Origin: Beroe forskalii
Taxonomy: Eukaryota; Ctenophora; Nuda; Beroida; Beroidae
Length of the DNA stretch: 64,000 bases
Direction of reading: 5' to 3'
Assembly: GCA_011033025.1 (NCBI GenBank)
Contig: WFMF01000084.1
Span: 372,001-436,000, forward strand
Positions 1 through 12,799 of this stretch are shown piece by piece (position 1 is the stretch's first letter; every line of letters starts with the position of its first letter). The position numbers and the translations under genes are program-made. A model generated the notes under the pieces. It was not told where the DNA came from and searched no databases. It saw only the letters and a list, made by a program, of their open reading frames with translations.

Positions 1-540
1 TCCGGTATTTCCTCTTAAAATTTCTAGGGTAGAGAAGCAAAATTTTTGACTTCATCTGTTTAAACGCAATAACAAAATTTTTAAGGAAAGTATGCTTCTT
101 TTTATGCTTAGAACCTGCTATATGGAAATTTATCATATTAATTAACGAAATATATTGAAAAAATCTTGAAATCAAGTATTCAAATCGTTGTAAAAATGGA
201 AAAAATCGAACCGAAAATTTCGAGATTTTCTTGAAATTTGAAGTGGCAGGATCGAGCGTGAATATTAATGTCCGTAAAATTTTGATAATTATGTCCCCTC
301 GGCTGATTACGCAATATGTGAATGATCCCATATTCATATTCATGCCATTCCACAAACCTGAGATGAAACTCACATGTAGCCATATAATAATCCTTATGAG
401 AATTATGAATACTTGGAGCCATATTAAGCATATTCCATATCTAAATTATACTTATGATTACATAATGAACATTTGAATAATATTTTTACCAGGAAGCAAC
501 TCGGCAGATTTTTTGGTTAATTTTGCCGTTTTATATCGGG
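1..540. repeat. AT-rich dispersed repeat relic
   Basis: No gene is seen. The stretch at about 1-125 resembles 5,990-6,060 (same order of words around TTTCCT, AATTTCTAGGG and AAACGC). Part of it (TTTTTATGCTTAG) recurs near 17,295 and, inverted, near 41,545. At 250-300 the word GCGTGAATATTAATG is followed by GTCCGT; the same word recurs at about 1,990 and a related form at 48,440. I read it as fragments of one dispersed non-coding repeat family; class unknown. Confidence 0.5.
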
Positions 541-700
541 CGATTAACAAACGAATGGGATATCGAAAATTATCACACGAGGCGTCAGCCGAGTTTGACA
601 ATTTCGACATCACACGATCCATGAGTTTGTTAATTGTATTATTACTCGACAAAACAGTTCTCCCTCCCACTCGGGTCTGACGACCCTCTTCTGAATTCAA
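541..700 (-). repeat. Relic of the hairpin part of the 591-bp satellite
   Basis: ATATCGAAAATTATC, a loop GAGGCGTCAGCCGAG, then GATCCATGAGTTTGTTAATT match, in reverse orientation, the hairpin and its flank in each unit of the tandem array at 30.6-33.2 kb. The relic is diverged and its right hairpin arm is damaged. It shows that the satellite unit derives from, or has fed, a dispersed element. Confidence 0.6.
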
Positions 701-3340
701 CGTTTTTATAGATTTTCGAGTGCTCTTTCATAAAATCAACAATTTATTTAACGATATTCTGCTCTATTATTCCGCCACTTTGCAGTAGTTCTACAAAAGG
801 AGTGATATATCGATAATTATTACACTGGAGTTTGAGCCACGGGAGGGAATAATCGATTTTAAAACTTTCTGTTCTTTTTCAAAGGTTAAAGTGAAATTTT
901 TGAATCTGAAATGATTTAACCTTGAAATATATTTTAGTATTTCAATTCTACTAGAGAAACCAAAGGATACGAGTTTGATACGTTAGTGAATTTAAAACAA
1001 CTATAACTTGACAAACGTATTTCGATACTTAATGACGACTAGAATGATGCCGTTTATGGTTCGGTGTTACTTTTACTAGGAGTTATTTAACCAGACTTGA
1101 GAACGAATTGAGCAAACTGTAAAACAGAGTATTCACTCAATAATTATCTGGAATGTGATCTCCTTTGATCCCACTACTGCGGTGTATAAGTTTCTGTCAA
1201 GGCTTGAGGACAAATTGAGCAATTACTCAATAATTACCTTGACCAACTTCCCGCAGAATATCACTGGTGTAGAATCACTACGACAGCATTTCCTTCTGTA
1301 ACTAAACCAACAGCCTAAGCTCTCGACTAAACTAACTAGCCGCTTTTATACAACACGTTAACAAGCATCATCTTATTTTTAACTCCTTATCAAACAAGAT
1401 AACAACATTCATCTTATTCTCACAAATAGGCTGTCACGCATATTACTACGTACAATCTATCATGCACTTACTAGTGACAGGATAAATGAATAACAATATT
1501 ATTATTAAGAAAAGATAAGGCTTATCACGCCCTCATATTTACAAACACGGTGAAAGTATTCCCATTCAAACCTATGATAAATCCCGGCCAGTTTTATGTA
1601 CTAAAATGTCCTGGATTATAATATCCTACCTACAACATCTCCCCCGGGCATTTTTCTTTTGAAAATTTTACAATGTAAATTTAAAATTTTCACAACTACA
1701 TGATAAAAATAAAGGTTGAAAAAGCCCAAAATGCTAAACAAAATTCAATAGTAACCTGAAAATTGGTCACTTTTCAAACACAATCAAATAATTACAATAC
1801 AAATGATATTCAAAATATTTACAAAATTCGTCGAATATTTGCATAAATTAAATACTCGAAAACTGGTAAAAACTAAAAGTGTCTGTAACACTTTAATTGT
1901 CCATTAGCCTGTTATGGCATCTTGAAAAAAATATGAAATTTCAAGGTAAAACTTTTGATTTTTGTTGAAAATTCGGAGTGGTAGCATCCATAAGCGTGAA
2001 TATTAATGTACACAAATGAATTGAACGAAAAGAAAGAAACTAGGACAGGTCATTCGGGAAATGATGCCGAATAAGAAAATAATCAATCAAAACTGTACTC
2101 TTTTTGCAGCAGTCATGAACAATAGTAAAATGTTGAAAACCATTGTTTGTTAGCAAGAATTCCTCATATAAAACCTAAATATAGACATAGTGAATCTCAA
2201 TTGTGGAATGTGATGTTTACTTGTTTTTTATGTAAACTACAGTACAAGTGCTGAAGTCTGTTCAGCAAGTCTTTATAGTTAGTAAACAAAAATTAAAGAA
2301 GTAATTTAATATCATGCTCATATCATGTTCATAGATTTATGCAAGACGATGTCAAATTATATGTGTGCTCATTAGTCAATTGAGCACCGCGTCAAGGAGT
2401 AGTAAAAGGGCAGTGAGACCATTTTAAAATTCAGGAAGACTTATATTGGGACAACTGCAAATCAAATAAAAGAGTGAAGAGTTTTTTATCATTATTTCGG
2501 ACATAATTCAATACTCCCCTTTTAACTCCCTCTTTACTTATTACTACCCTACCTCGTCAAAAGGGTAGTTGAAAAGGGTAGTAGGTAAAAGGGGTGGTTC
2601 TAAAGCCAAAGCTGACAGTTTTTCATTTCAGGGAAAAATGTTTCTCTCTTGAGTGCTGGAACAATTACAATAAAATCATTCTTTTGGAGTTTCTACAACC
2701 CTTTTTTTACTACTTTCGCTTTTTACTGATGTGGATGAGCACACATAGCAATCAGACAAAAACAACTTTTTTTCGTGATCCCTATTTCCTAATGAATGAG
2801 TGACTATCAAGTGATTATACTATTATAGGGATTTGTCGCCTGTAATGGATTAATGATTTAATTAAATAAAATAAATACGAACTCAAAATCGCTATTAACC
2901 CTAAACGAAAAAACCTTCATGAAATCCAAGCTTTTTTGGATTATCATTAATTTGAAATGCCAATATGTTATACACAATTTTGAGTGAAACCCCCAATGCA
3001 ATCCTATTACAAGTGTAATCAGCTATTGATTGAGATGTGTGTTAACGACAACCACGTAACGAGACGTAACACGCACAAACCACAAATAATGAGAGAACTG
3101 AGCCGGCCACACAGGATGGAGCGCGCTGGCGCGCAATTAATTTTTGCAAAGCGTGCACGTGGGCGTAAAGACATGAGGGTGCCGCGCGCAACTCCTGATC
3201 ACGTGCAATGAAGTATGGAAAAAGGATCAAAAGAGTTGTGACAAGATGTCAATTAACGGCTAGGGCTAAATTGTTTAATAGTTGGTCAATGGATCCATTT
3301 GGCATTTCTGATGATAATGTACAATGCCAGAATGCAGTAC
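701..3340. other. No gene recognised
   Basis: AT-rich non-coding stretch. Open frames are short and have no recognisable motif. A small inverted pair built on AGGGTAGT lies at about 2,540-2,600. Nothing else is supported. Confidence 0.5.
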
Positions 3341-3345
3341 AATGG

Positions 3346-3392
3346 CAGAATTTCATTGGACATGTACATTGTACATGTCCAATGAAATTCTG
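3346..3392. repeat. Perfect 22-bp palindrome
   Basis: Two perfect 22-bp inverted arms (3346-3367 and 3371-3392) flank a 3-base spacer ATT. The arms include TTTCATTGGACATGTAC and its complement. Such a structure can extrude as a cruciform or be the core of a foldback element. Confidence 0.9.
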
Positions 3393-3417
3393 GCTAGTAT
3401 CCCATACAACTCGAAAG

Positions 3418-3480
3418 CCTTCATTATTTATGGTAATGATGTCACTCGGAAAATATAATCAAGCGCATCTAGTTCTTTAT
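3418..3480 (+). repeat. Dispersed repeat, matches 48,081-48,144
   Basis: About 63 bp match the stretch at 48,081-48,144 in the same orientation, including CCTTCATTAT, GTCACTC and AAAATATAAT followed by AAGCGCA, at roughly 85% identity by eye. Confidence 0.7.
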
Positions 3481-4047
3481 TATGTATTTATTTGTCCGAC
3501 GCCGTCAGATCTTCAGATCAAGGGGTCAGGGCTCAGGCACTGGCAACATCTGGCATTAACAAGTACGTGCTCTAAAGGTCTGGATTACTGTTAGGATTTG
3601 TTAGGTTTTAAGGTAATTTAGTTTCAAAGCGATTCTGAAAAGTTCATGCAGAAAATTGAAAAATGGAAAAGTTATAATGAAAAGTGTAAAGTCCATTTTA
3701 TTTGGGCAAAAGCGCAAACCGAGATATATGCGCGATTTTTGAAGGGTAAGGGTTTCAATTTCATGATAAATAAGGTCCAATTCACTTATAAATTGGTTTG
3801 CCTATCAATTTTGACCTAAATGATGCAGATGGGCAAAACGAGTTTGAAGCTCATACATCATATCTCCGAAAATGTGGCCATAATCACAATGGCCATCTTT
3901 ACTTTTAGGCCCAAATAGGTCAACTGCCACTTTGGCGCGCGCGCTTCGAGTTCGCAATCGCATGGCCACCTTTATTTATAAAGGTTGTAATTTGGGGATT
4001 TTTCAGAAAAATCCCCATTTTTTCACCCACCATGAAATGCCGAAATG

Positions 4048-4484
4048 ACGTCATTATCATACTCTCCAGTGCCAAATAGAAGGGGGGGGGGGTCGAAATA
4101 AACGTCGCGTCTTTGGGTACTGAATTAGCAAAATCACTGCAAATGGGTGGGTCTCATATCAAATAAACGGGTGGTAGTGGGATGGTGAGTCTCCAGTCAC
4201 AATATTTTCAAATCAGAAGAGGGACAGAGTGCTATGTAAGAAGCTGTGAGAAAAGGATTTGCTTTATGATTACCATTGACACTCTATTTTCATAAAGGTA
4301 TCTTATTTTTCGGTGAATTCGGTGTTTAAATCAGCTTTCAGAAAAATTCAGTCTAAAAAACCCAAAGACAAATAAACGGGGAGGTTGCCTAATAAGCGTA
4401 TTTAGCTGGGATTGGGAAAAAAGTCAAAAATTTGCTAACGTCTCCCCCCGTTTATTTGGCACTGAAGAGTATGTTAACAAGAGT
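4048..4484. mobile_element. MITE-like element with G-rich terminal inverted repeats
   Basis: The left end reads ATACTCTCCAGTGCCAAATA followed by a run of Gs. The right end is its inverse: a C run, GTTTATTTGGCACTG, then AAGAGTAT. The body is about 430 bp without coding capacity and repeats AAATAAACGGG internally. This is the build of a non-autonomous inverted-repeat element; superfamily not assigned. Confidence 0.6.
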
Positions 4485-5560
4485 AATGACTTGAAAAATC
4501 CCCATATTTCCAACCTACGAAAATTTGAAACACCGAAATTTTATCCCAAATAATTATAAATCATAAATACACCTCCTAATTAGGTGGGTTGATCGAAAAT
4601 CAGGTTTATTTATGTGAATGCAAGCACAAATTACGCTACGAATATTTTTTTCTTCATGATTCTTTATGCATCAGTTAGAAAACTAGATTCCTTACAAACA
4701 AATGGAGCCGGATTTTTGAATTAGACCTCCAAAAATGTTTGAGCCCATTTTACGTTGCCTGCAGATGATACCAGGCCGCTGATGCAGCCGCGGTGCTTCG
4801 CTGGGAAGGGTCTATCATCGATATATACGAATTTTACGTAAATTTTTGCCCTAAATGGGCTAAAGAAGTTTTGGAGGCTTTCGATCAACCTAAGTCAATG
4901 CAGACGCCTTATTTTTCATCCAATTTTGACAAACAAATAAACTAAAATGGTCAGCTCGTCGAGACGAATCGAATGCAATCAGAAGCTAAGCTCTCCTTCC
5001 GATAAAATTTCGCTTTTTAAACGCCAATTTTGCTCTATGGCCTCAAAATCACATGGGCATTGTTGGACCAATGGACTCAAGGCCACCGTCAAAATGTTGG
5101 TACACGCCCTGGCCATCCTGACCTGGTCATCCTGACCAACTCATATTTCAGCACCGTTATTAAACCTGTTTCACTTTCATCACTCATTATAACCGAAGCC
5201 ATAATCGAAATAAAATTCAAAAATGATTTAGAAGTAACTGCAAATAAATAAATTCATAAGTACATTAAACAATTCAGGCAGTGAGATATTCAGAAGTTCA
5301 GTTATCAAAATCAAATATAATCCATCAGAGAAAAAGTAAATGATTAAAAATTAAATTGATCATAAAACGTTAATAAATATCATTAACTATAAGTTCATAA
5401 TTTAATATTTAATAAGCTTTATAATCTCGAATAAGATTTTAAATAAATATTAAATATAATATTAATTCTAATAACTAATAGTAATTATATCTTATTAGTG
5501 ACCATCCAGAAATGAACTCATCAAATTCAAAAATTGGCCTGTTTTGAACAATATCATTTG
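4485..5560. other. No gene recognised
   Basis: Very AT-rich from about 5,200 to 5,500. No exon, RNA or defined repeat border could be supported. Confidence 0.5.
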
Positions 5561-5579
5561 GGAAAGATACAATAACAGA

Positions 5580-5700
5580 GGACAATAATTCCGGAGATCA
5601 AAATTTTGGGGGTTCGAAAATATGGGATTTTTTTGTTCAAAAATCCCCAAATTTCGTACCCCAAAATTTTTAGGGGATTTTCGCCTTTTTTAAATTCGAA
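5580..5700. repeat. Imperfect inverted repeat
   Basis: GGGATTTTTTTGTTC and its near inverse, and GGGGTTCGAAAAT with CCCCAAAATTTTT, make an imperfect foldback of about 100 bp. No coding content. Confidence 0.45.
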
Positions 5701-5859
5701 AAAAATAAATAAGGTAACTTTTGGCAATAAATCAGAACTTCCTAATCCCGCATCAGTGAACCGCAGTGTACGCATGTCAAATTTCATCAGAAAAGAAGTT
5801 ATTTTTAAAATTCTTAATCATCATCAGGCTGATGGTGTCCAGGATGTCATAGTTCATAC

Positions 5860-6185
5860 CTTATTGGGCACAATTATCACGGACATTTCATTTACAGTCC
5901 GGCTGAGCACAGCAGCGTGGATAATAATGTCCTTGAAAATTATGTCCGTAATACTTATGTCCGTGATTTTCAGGTCCGTGAAAATTAAGTATAGTATTTC
6001 CTTTAAAAAAATTCTAGGGGAAAGACACAAATTTTTTTCTTGATCTCATTAAGTCATTAAACGCGACTCTTCAGATTATTAAGTCTTCAGATTATTAAGT
6101 CTTCTTTTTCATATTATAATGTCCGCATGAAGTTAATATAGGTCCGTGAAACTTAAGTCCGTGATAATTATGTTCGATAAGGTAG
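5860..6185. repeat. GTCCGTGA-rich foldback repeat
   Basis: Words TCACGGACAT and ATGTCCGTGA alternate in both orientations and end near TTCGATAAGGTAG. The same set (TCACGGACATCAATATTCA, AATGTCCGTGAT, GTCCGATAAGGTAG) lies at 48,390-48,510. I take this as a dispersed non-autonomous element with internal palindromes. Confidence 0.6.
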
Positions 6186-9100
6186 TCAATAAATATCAAA
6201 TAAATAACAAATATCTTCTCAAATCTCATGTTCAGTCATTTCATGTAGTCTAGACCTCCAAAGTATGTCTATAATCTAGAAGTAGAAGAACTAGCAGTAT
6301 TAACGATATTCAAAGATACAAGCAGTGTCTTTGAATATCGTTGATACTTAGTACCAGTTGATACTTAGTACCAGTCAAGCAGTATCTACAATCTATATCA
6401 ATAATAACATTTAACAAGAAATATATCATTGATATCGCATCGCATTGAGGTCTCCAAATTCTATAAAATGTTTTTCAAGTGATGGCAGTGGTAACACTCC
6501 TAGGAATAGGATGTGCTCACTGCTCAGTGCGGAGGAAAACTCCGTATTGTCTAGAATTTTACTGTAGACTCTACAATTCCTGGTGCGAGGAGATATCATT
6601 TCCAGCATTCCTTCTCCTCATCTCTTCCACCCTACCTCGCATTGACCTGAAATTGGAGTTTAAATGGGAAGAGTTTAAATAGGAGGGGTTTAAAGGCAGG
6701 CTGAGGCAACAGAGAATGAGAATATCTATTGCCATGATCTTAGTCAAAGTCAAACGCAAGTTAGACGCTTTGTCTTGAAGTTGATCAATTCACTAGAATG
6801 TTATTGCTCAAACGATATTTATGTAAATCAGAGCGCTGTCAAGCGCTAGCAGCCACTATTAACCTCAGAAATCAGACCCCTATCTTATGATTGTCCTAAT
6901 ATGAGAGTTTCTTCTATTATGTTAGAATGTTCTAATCTTATCAGGGGGCTGGCAAGCCCCCCCCCCCCCCGCGGCAGTTTGCAAGCCCGAGGGCGAGCAT
7001 TGGACAACGAACCTAACGGTGCGAAGGCCGAAGACCTGAGCATTGGACGGCTATCCTAACAGTACACGAGCCTCCGAGCATCGGGAGTGAGTTTAAGTAA
7101 CTTTGCTTTTATATTCTCAAAGAACGCTATATTTAACGTCCCTAGAGCCATGGAAGATTCAACTAGAAAGTTCAACGCGGTGTGCTGTTTAAATAATAAA
7201 CATTCATCAAAAATCATGAGTTCAACAAAGTATGGAGTTATTGAGGCAAAGTTGGTGGATGGATAATTTGTTGAATGATCTTGTACCCAAATCATCAGTC
7301 TTTCCCCTTCTTTCTCGTAGATGTTTTCTTTCTCAGCTTATCTCACTCGGTGTTGCTCAAATCAGACTTTGGGGATGTAAAAGCCAAATGGGGGTTACAT
7401 TTTTGGGATTTATGGAGGTTTTTCGAGTGCCCCCCCCCCCTAGTCTGATGTGAGGTTATCTGATCCAAATATTTGAAGGCCATCTTAATAAGACTAGAGC
7501 TGTGCTCTGGCAATTTTCCAGTATGTTTTTGTTCATTTTTCAGGATCTATAAGTACGTACTTCTCTACTACTACTAAACGGGGGATGGATCTACAAGAGA
7601 TCCAAACAGTACGTACTTCTCATCTTAGACTAAGGTAGTCCCAAACTCAAGTGATACTAACCTAAACTTATAAAAAAAGACAGGAAAACGACAATTTAAA
7701 CTGTAAACAAAATATAACATAATATATAATATAGTTACAGCAAAAAAGATGAATTAGAACTGAAAAAGCACTAGAATAGAATTTTATACTTAGAAATTTC
7801 CTATCCATAATCCATCTGAAGAGTAGATCTATTTAAATTCTTGGTAAAAATTTATACTTCATTGTAGGGAAACCCCAATCACCCTGGCTGGATATAAAAT
7901 TGGCTAATCGGGTTTTAATTTTTCAGGGTTCACGGGGGTTTGAGAAAGTTTAATTATTTTTTTGTAAAAAGGACCATCCTCGTGCAGTATTTTTTGGCTC
8001 TTTGGGCAATTTTTGGAAATTTCTGAAATGATATATTTTTGATGTTCAATTTTTGGCCTTTCCAAAATGCTACCAATTTTCCTTGAGAAATTTGGGCTGT
8101 TTCTGAAATGTTACCATTCTAACAATTTTGGCCTTTTTGAAAATGGCAGGTTCCATTTTTATCGAGCAAATTTTGCATATTTCTGATATAGGACCTTTTT
8201 TGTATCGGAATTTTGGGCCTTTTCTGAAATGCTAAAAATCTTAACCCCAGGTGTTGGCCCCCCTTCTACATATAAATTGATTGTCAGTGACGATTTTCAG
8301 GAGAACTGCTGTCGGGGATGATTTTTCTGATGTAATATTCGTTTTTCATACATTTTTGGATTAAGACAACCGGTTTTTACAGGTTACTAGATTTTTCTCA
8401 AACCATTCAAATGGCCAATCTGGGGATTATCTCGGGACCAGGTTGTGGAGCAAATAATATCTACCCTAAAAAACGACGAACGTGTCTCAAAGGGCCCTGG
8501 GTTCTCCATAACAAAAAAACTGCCAAATGCCCAAATGAACTAATGAACTAATGAACAACTGAACTATTCTCGAATATGTTGAAATTTTGACATTTTAGAT
8601 CAATTTGTTTAGGTATTGGCACGCGAGGTTCTTCACATTCTGTACTGGTTAGTCGTGCAGCTTGTTGCTGACCTCAAATAAATTGCTGTATGATTAGCCT
8701 GGGACTGAATGTGGGGCTGGACAGGCAGATGCCTAAAACCATCCCCTTTATTAAAACGTTCAAATTCAGGTTTTAATAGCTTTATATCAAGATATTCCAC
8801 AATTATAACAATATAACAGTCATTGATCTTTCACTCTACTGAACTCTTTTTTTTTGAACCCCTTTTTCTAAACTGTGTTGCTCAGGAATCCGGAGTCCTG
8901 GGTGGCCCAGCCTTAAGATTTATTTCACACCCATGTTGAGGGTACGTGGGCCGAAACCCTCCTTACCCTTGTCACCTGCTGATGGGACACCTGATAGTCT
9001 GCTCAGATGGTGGGGAAGCCTACAACTGTAGGGTAACCGCTGATGACGAAGTTTAGTCTCAAAGGCCCATGTGAATTAGAAAATCGATATGCAGTATTTT

Positions 9101-9468
9101 GTTATGTTTGTAGTATACCCATACACCTCTATAGATAAGACATTGGATTTACGTCAGGACTTTTTTGGTCCTGTCTGTCAGTGTCAGCATTTGTCATCAT
9201 TGCCTGACCCTCTCCCGCTTGCTGACGTCAGAATTGACCAACCCATTCATAATTAATTACAAAACAAATTTTGGTAATTTCGAATCGAATCAATGGAAAT
9301 AAAACATCAATCAGGTAAGGGTGGTGTGTCTAATTTTGCTAGATTAACCACATTAAATCATAAAATGGCGTGTCTAGTAAATCTCCAAATATCATGATAT
9401 TGCAGAATAACAAAATTTACAAAATTCACAGGCTACATGCCTCCACCCGTCATTTGATGATGATCAGA
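6186..9468. other. No gene recognised; low-grade repeats
   Basis: Contains a C run and duplicated GAGCATTGGAC words at 6,950-7,080, direct repeats of AGTACGTACTTCTC about 60 bp apart at 7,550-7,625, and a degenerate repeat built on TTTTTGGCCTTT and TTCTGAAATG at about 7,990-8,240. No coding exon is convincing. Confidence 0.45.
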
Positions 9469-12400
9469 TTATTGTGAACTTTTGGCAATAGCAGAACTTA
9501 TTTGGATGTTTTCTGAGGCTTTTCCAATTGCTTGCAGCGCTATATCCACATTTTCTTGCTTTTCGACCTGTTCAATCCTACTAATGATTGATGAGATAAA
9601 GTCGAAAACAGCTGTCAAAACAGCTACTAGGAGTAATTCACTTTCATAGATCAGAGGGTTTATTACAGAGTTTATAGGCAAGACAATAATGGAAAAAGTG
9701 CTATACATTGAACTAGCATTGATAACACCGAAGTGATGCAGAAAGCAGATCATAATGAAAGGTACCCAACATATGAAATCAGTTCCTATAAGAGCTACAA
9801 TTTTCCGCTGTATTTTTTTGTTTCTAGATCTGACTTTCTTACCTGAGGGGAGTTTTTGAATTTGCCAATATCTTGGAGCCTTTGATAGTAACTATGGCAA
9901 TGTATATGTAACACAACGATATAATTGAGAAGCAAATCATGTTTATTGTTAAAAGGACAACAACATAAATCCTCTGAGGATCATTCCTTTTTACAAAGTA
10001 CTTGAACATGCAAACTCCATCATTGCCATAAAAATGGACATTTTGTTGAAATCCATCTGCTAAGTTATATTCATGAGTGAAAAGATTTTTTATCATGGCA
10101 TTAATGACCTTCCAGCTGAGAATCTGTTTTTTCATCCTTCCATAGTAAGCCTGGAGTACATTCAAATGCATTCTTTTTGTGACCATCCCAATGAAGGATC
10201 GAATTGAATGCTCGTATGCCAAGCCATTCACAAAGTAATCATCAAGGTTGGAAATTATCGGAATTAAAGGAATTGCCGATGAAAAGGATATAAGGATAAT
10301 AACATGAAATATTAAGAAACCTTTTTGCCTCCCTGACACAGATTCTGGTTCTATCATTGTATTCTTTACTCCTTTGGCTCTTAGAATGCTTAAAGCTGTC
10401 ATTGAAAAGACTGATAACTGTGTACCAAATGCATTCAAGCTTCCAAGTAAAGCACACAATAAACTTGTCAACCATGAAAACTGGAGAAAACAATAACTCT
10501 TCATGAAAATGAATGAATCAATTACAGCAATGGTTATCAAATAGATACCAACGCATAAATCACCAATACTTATTATGATAACCAATACTTTGTTTGTAAG
10601 TTGAAACATCTTCTTACATCCTTTTAATTTCCTTGTATTTCTTATCAATACTTCAATGTTTAGAAATATTGCTGATATGCCAATGGCCCAGGCAAAAAAT
10701 TTATAAGTTTTACCAGTTAGGATATATTTTGTACATTGCTCATTGCACTCATCGGAAAAATCCTGGCAATCAATTTTACCATCACATTTTTGGTTTAGAG
10801 GTAGAAAATGATTTTTCTCAGTACACTTGAAGTGATTTTTACATCCTTTCTCATCACTTCCATCGCCACAGTTATCTACGAGGTCACATACATTGCTGTA
10901 GTCAATGCATATATTGTTTTTACACATAAAGTATTCATTTTTATACACCCCATCATTACGGACAAGGAAAGTAAGCTTTTCATTATTTGCTAATGTGAAA
11001 AAACGTTGTGCATATTGGCCTGGACATGCATCATGTCGGTACGGTAACATTTCATGTTGTAGAGGACATTCATCACCAGAATTACAGAAGCCCAAGCAAC
11101 TTAAATAGAGAAGAAGTTCTCCATACATGAATTTACAGTTATATTTGCCGCTTGGTAATGATAAGATGCTTTCATACATGCCAAAAACTTTGTTTGGGGA
11201 CAGAAACTTGTTAAATGATATCAATGAGCATTTTTCTACTTTCAGCTGCTGAATTTCCTCTAAACCTTTTAAGCAATGAAGAATTTCCTTAAAATCTTTA
11301 GCTTGAGCATTCTTTTGTAACTTGTTGTATACATTAGGTATATTTTGTGTGGCTCGACACATCTGATTTTCATTACCACAAGTTTCTACTCCATCACAGA
11401 AATCTTCTAGTTCAATAAAGCGAGCTTTTCCATCCCTGCAGATGTAAACATCATAGCACTCAGTTTCTTCTGTAACATAGCGCTTCAAATTACCAGACCC
11501 ACAAGTTTTCCATAGATCTTTATTTTCATCCTGACCGTCCAAACAATCAATTTCACCATCATCTATCCATATCAGTGGTATTCTCAATTCATTTTTGTGG
11601 ATATACTTTCTTAAGCAAAATTTGTTCGTCATTGAATAACAAACATCATTGATTTCATCTGAGAAATCGTCACAATCTCTTTCCCCATTACACATGAGGT
11701 GCTTGTGGATCGTACATAAATGCGATGTATCTACACATTTGACATCCATACGGTCATCACACAATCCAACATGCTGCCGAACTTCCTCTTGACAGATAAT
11801 TGCTTTGGCTACAGTCGATTCAAATCCATTTATATTACACACAACTGCAGCCCTTTCTCTGTCGCTGCAATTGGTTTGGTCCATGAAGTCACTGCAGTAT
11901 GGAAGGCAATAGAACCCACCACATATTTGATCAGGTGATGGAATATGCCATCCAACAAACTTACCTCTCTTGAATTTTAAAGGTGAGCATCGAACGAAAT
12001 CAAAGAGAGGTACAATTCTTCCAGTAAAAAACCTCACACAATTATGGACGTTAGATTGCCTTTGTAGTTCGCATTGAGTTTCATCTGATTCGAGCACACC
12101 ATACTTGTCCGTCCCAAAGCAAGAGTCAGACCCATCACATACTTCAAATGATTGAATGAAGGATAGATTCATGTGCACTTCAAAAATCTTAGACTGACAA
12201 TAGAATCCGTAAATGTATCCATTACAAAACGCTTCCTCCTTACAAGTCAAATCATCACAAATACCATCGCAAGGAATGATGTCTAACTCAGTTTCATTTT
12301 TCGCTGATTCAGGTTTTTTGAATCCAGCTGAAGCATGATCAATCATGTCGCAAGCAGCACGCTCTTCATTTTGTAGGGATTCAAAAGTGCTTGTGGGTAA

Positions 12401-12706
12401 GGCTGTATATAATATCAACTGTGACCTAAACTTACAAAACTTATGTTCACATAAGTACTGATCAGATTTTCCAAATGATTTTACACCTTGTAACTCAGTG
12501 CCACAGAACTGATACCAGTTTGGATCATTTTCACAGGTAGAGTTCGCATATCCTGCCCTGCCTCCAGCGTCTATCGTGTGTGCTATGTAGAAGTAATAAT
12601 CATCTGAAGTAACACATTTGTAAAAAGTTGTTATGCCAAGTTCACCCGGTTTACAAATGATCTTCAGAAATCTGTTCTTTTCTGCAAGCTGACACTCTGT
12701 ATCTGA
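9469..12706 (-). CDS. LDLa-domain G-protein-coupled receptor (GRL101/relaxin-receptor-like), frameshifted
   Basis: A plasma-membrane receptor, probably class A. One long exon is open from a TTTTCAG acceptor at about 12,707; an apparent start at 12,418 is a TTG inside the open frame and is not the real start. Further 5' exons were not found. Residue numbers here count from 12,418. Cysteine-rich LDLa-type modules lie at about 221-260 (DCDDFSDE), 267-298, 499-526 (CGDGSDE) and 530-558 (DCQDFSDEC). A seven-helix domain starts near 570: TM1 570-592, TM2 609-634, TM3 645-678, TM4 700-722, a long loop, TM5 817-845. The usual DRY site after TM3 reads ILR. At about 9,838 an extra T shifts the frame; TM6 (FICWVPF, the CWxP motif) and TM7 (NPLIY, the NPxxY motif) follow in the next frame to a stop at 9,469. 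No leucine-rich repeat block is seen. It may be a real pseudogene or carry a consensus indel. Confidence 0.88.
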
Positions 12707-12799
12707 AAAGGATTTTGCTGGCTATCTATTTTAAAGTCAGGCTATTTTCTAATTCTTATCTTCTAAATTTATTGAATAACTCAACTATCAAACACTGCC

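Noticed and set aside
3208-3594. 128-codon plus-strand open frame
   Set aside because: It runs through the perfect palindrome and a dispersed repeat and has no domain-like features.
8870-9060. Possible SINE or tRNA-derived repeat near GGAATCCGGAGTCCTGGGTGG
   Set aside because: No A/B box pair or tail could be established and no second copy is in the window.
9804-9842. Short GT..AG intron (35 bp) to explain the GPCR frame change
   Set aside because: Removing it gives an immediate stop in the TM6 frame, so it does not restore the receptor.
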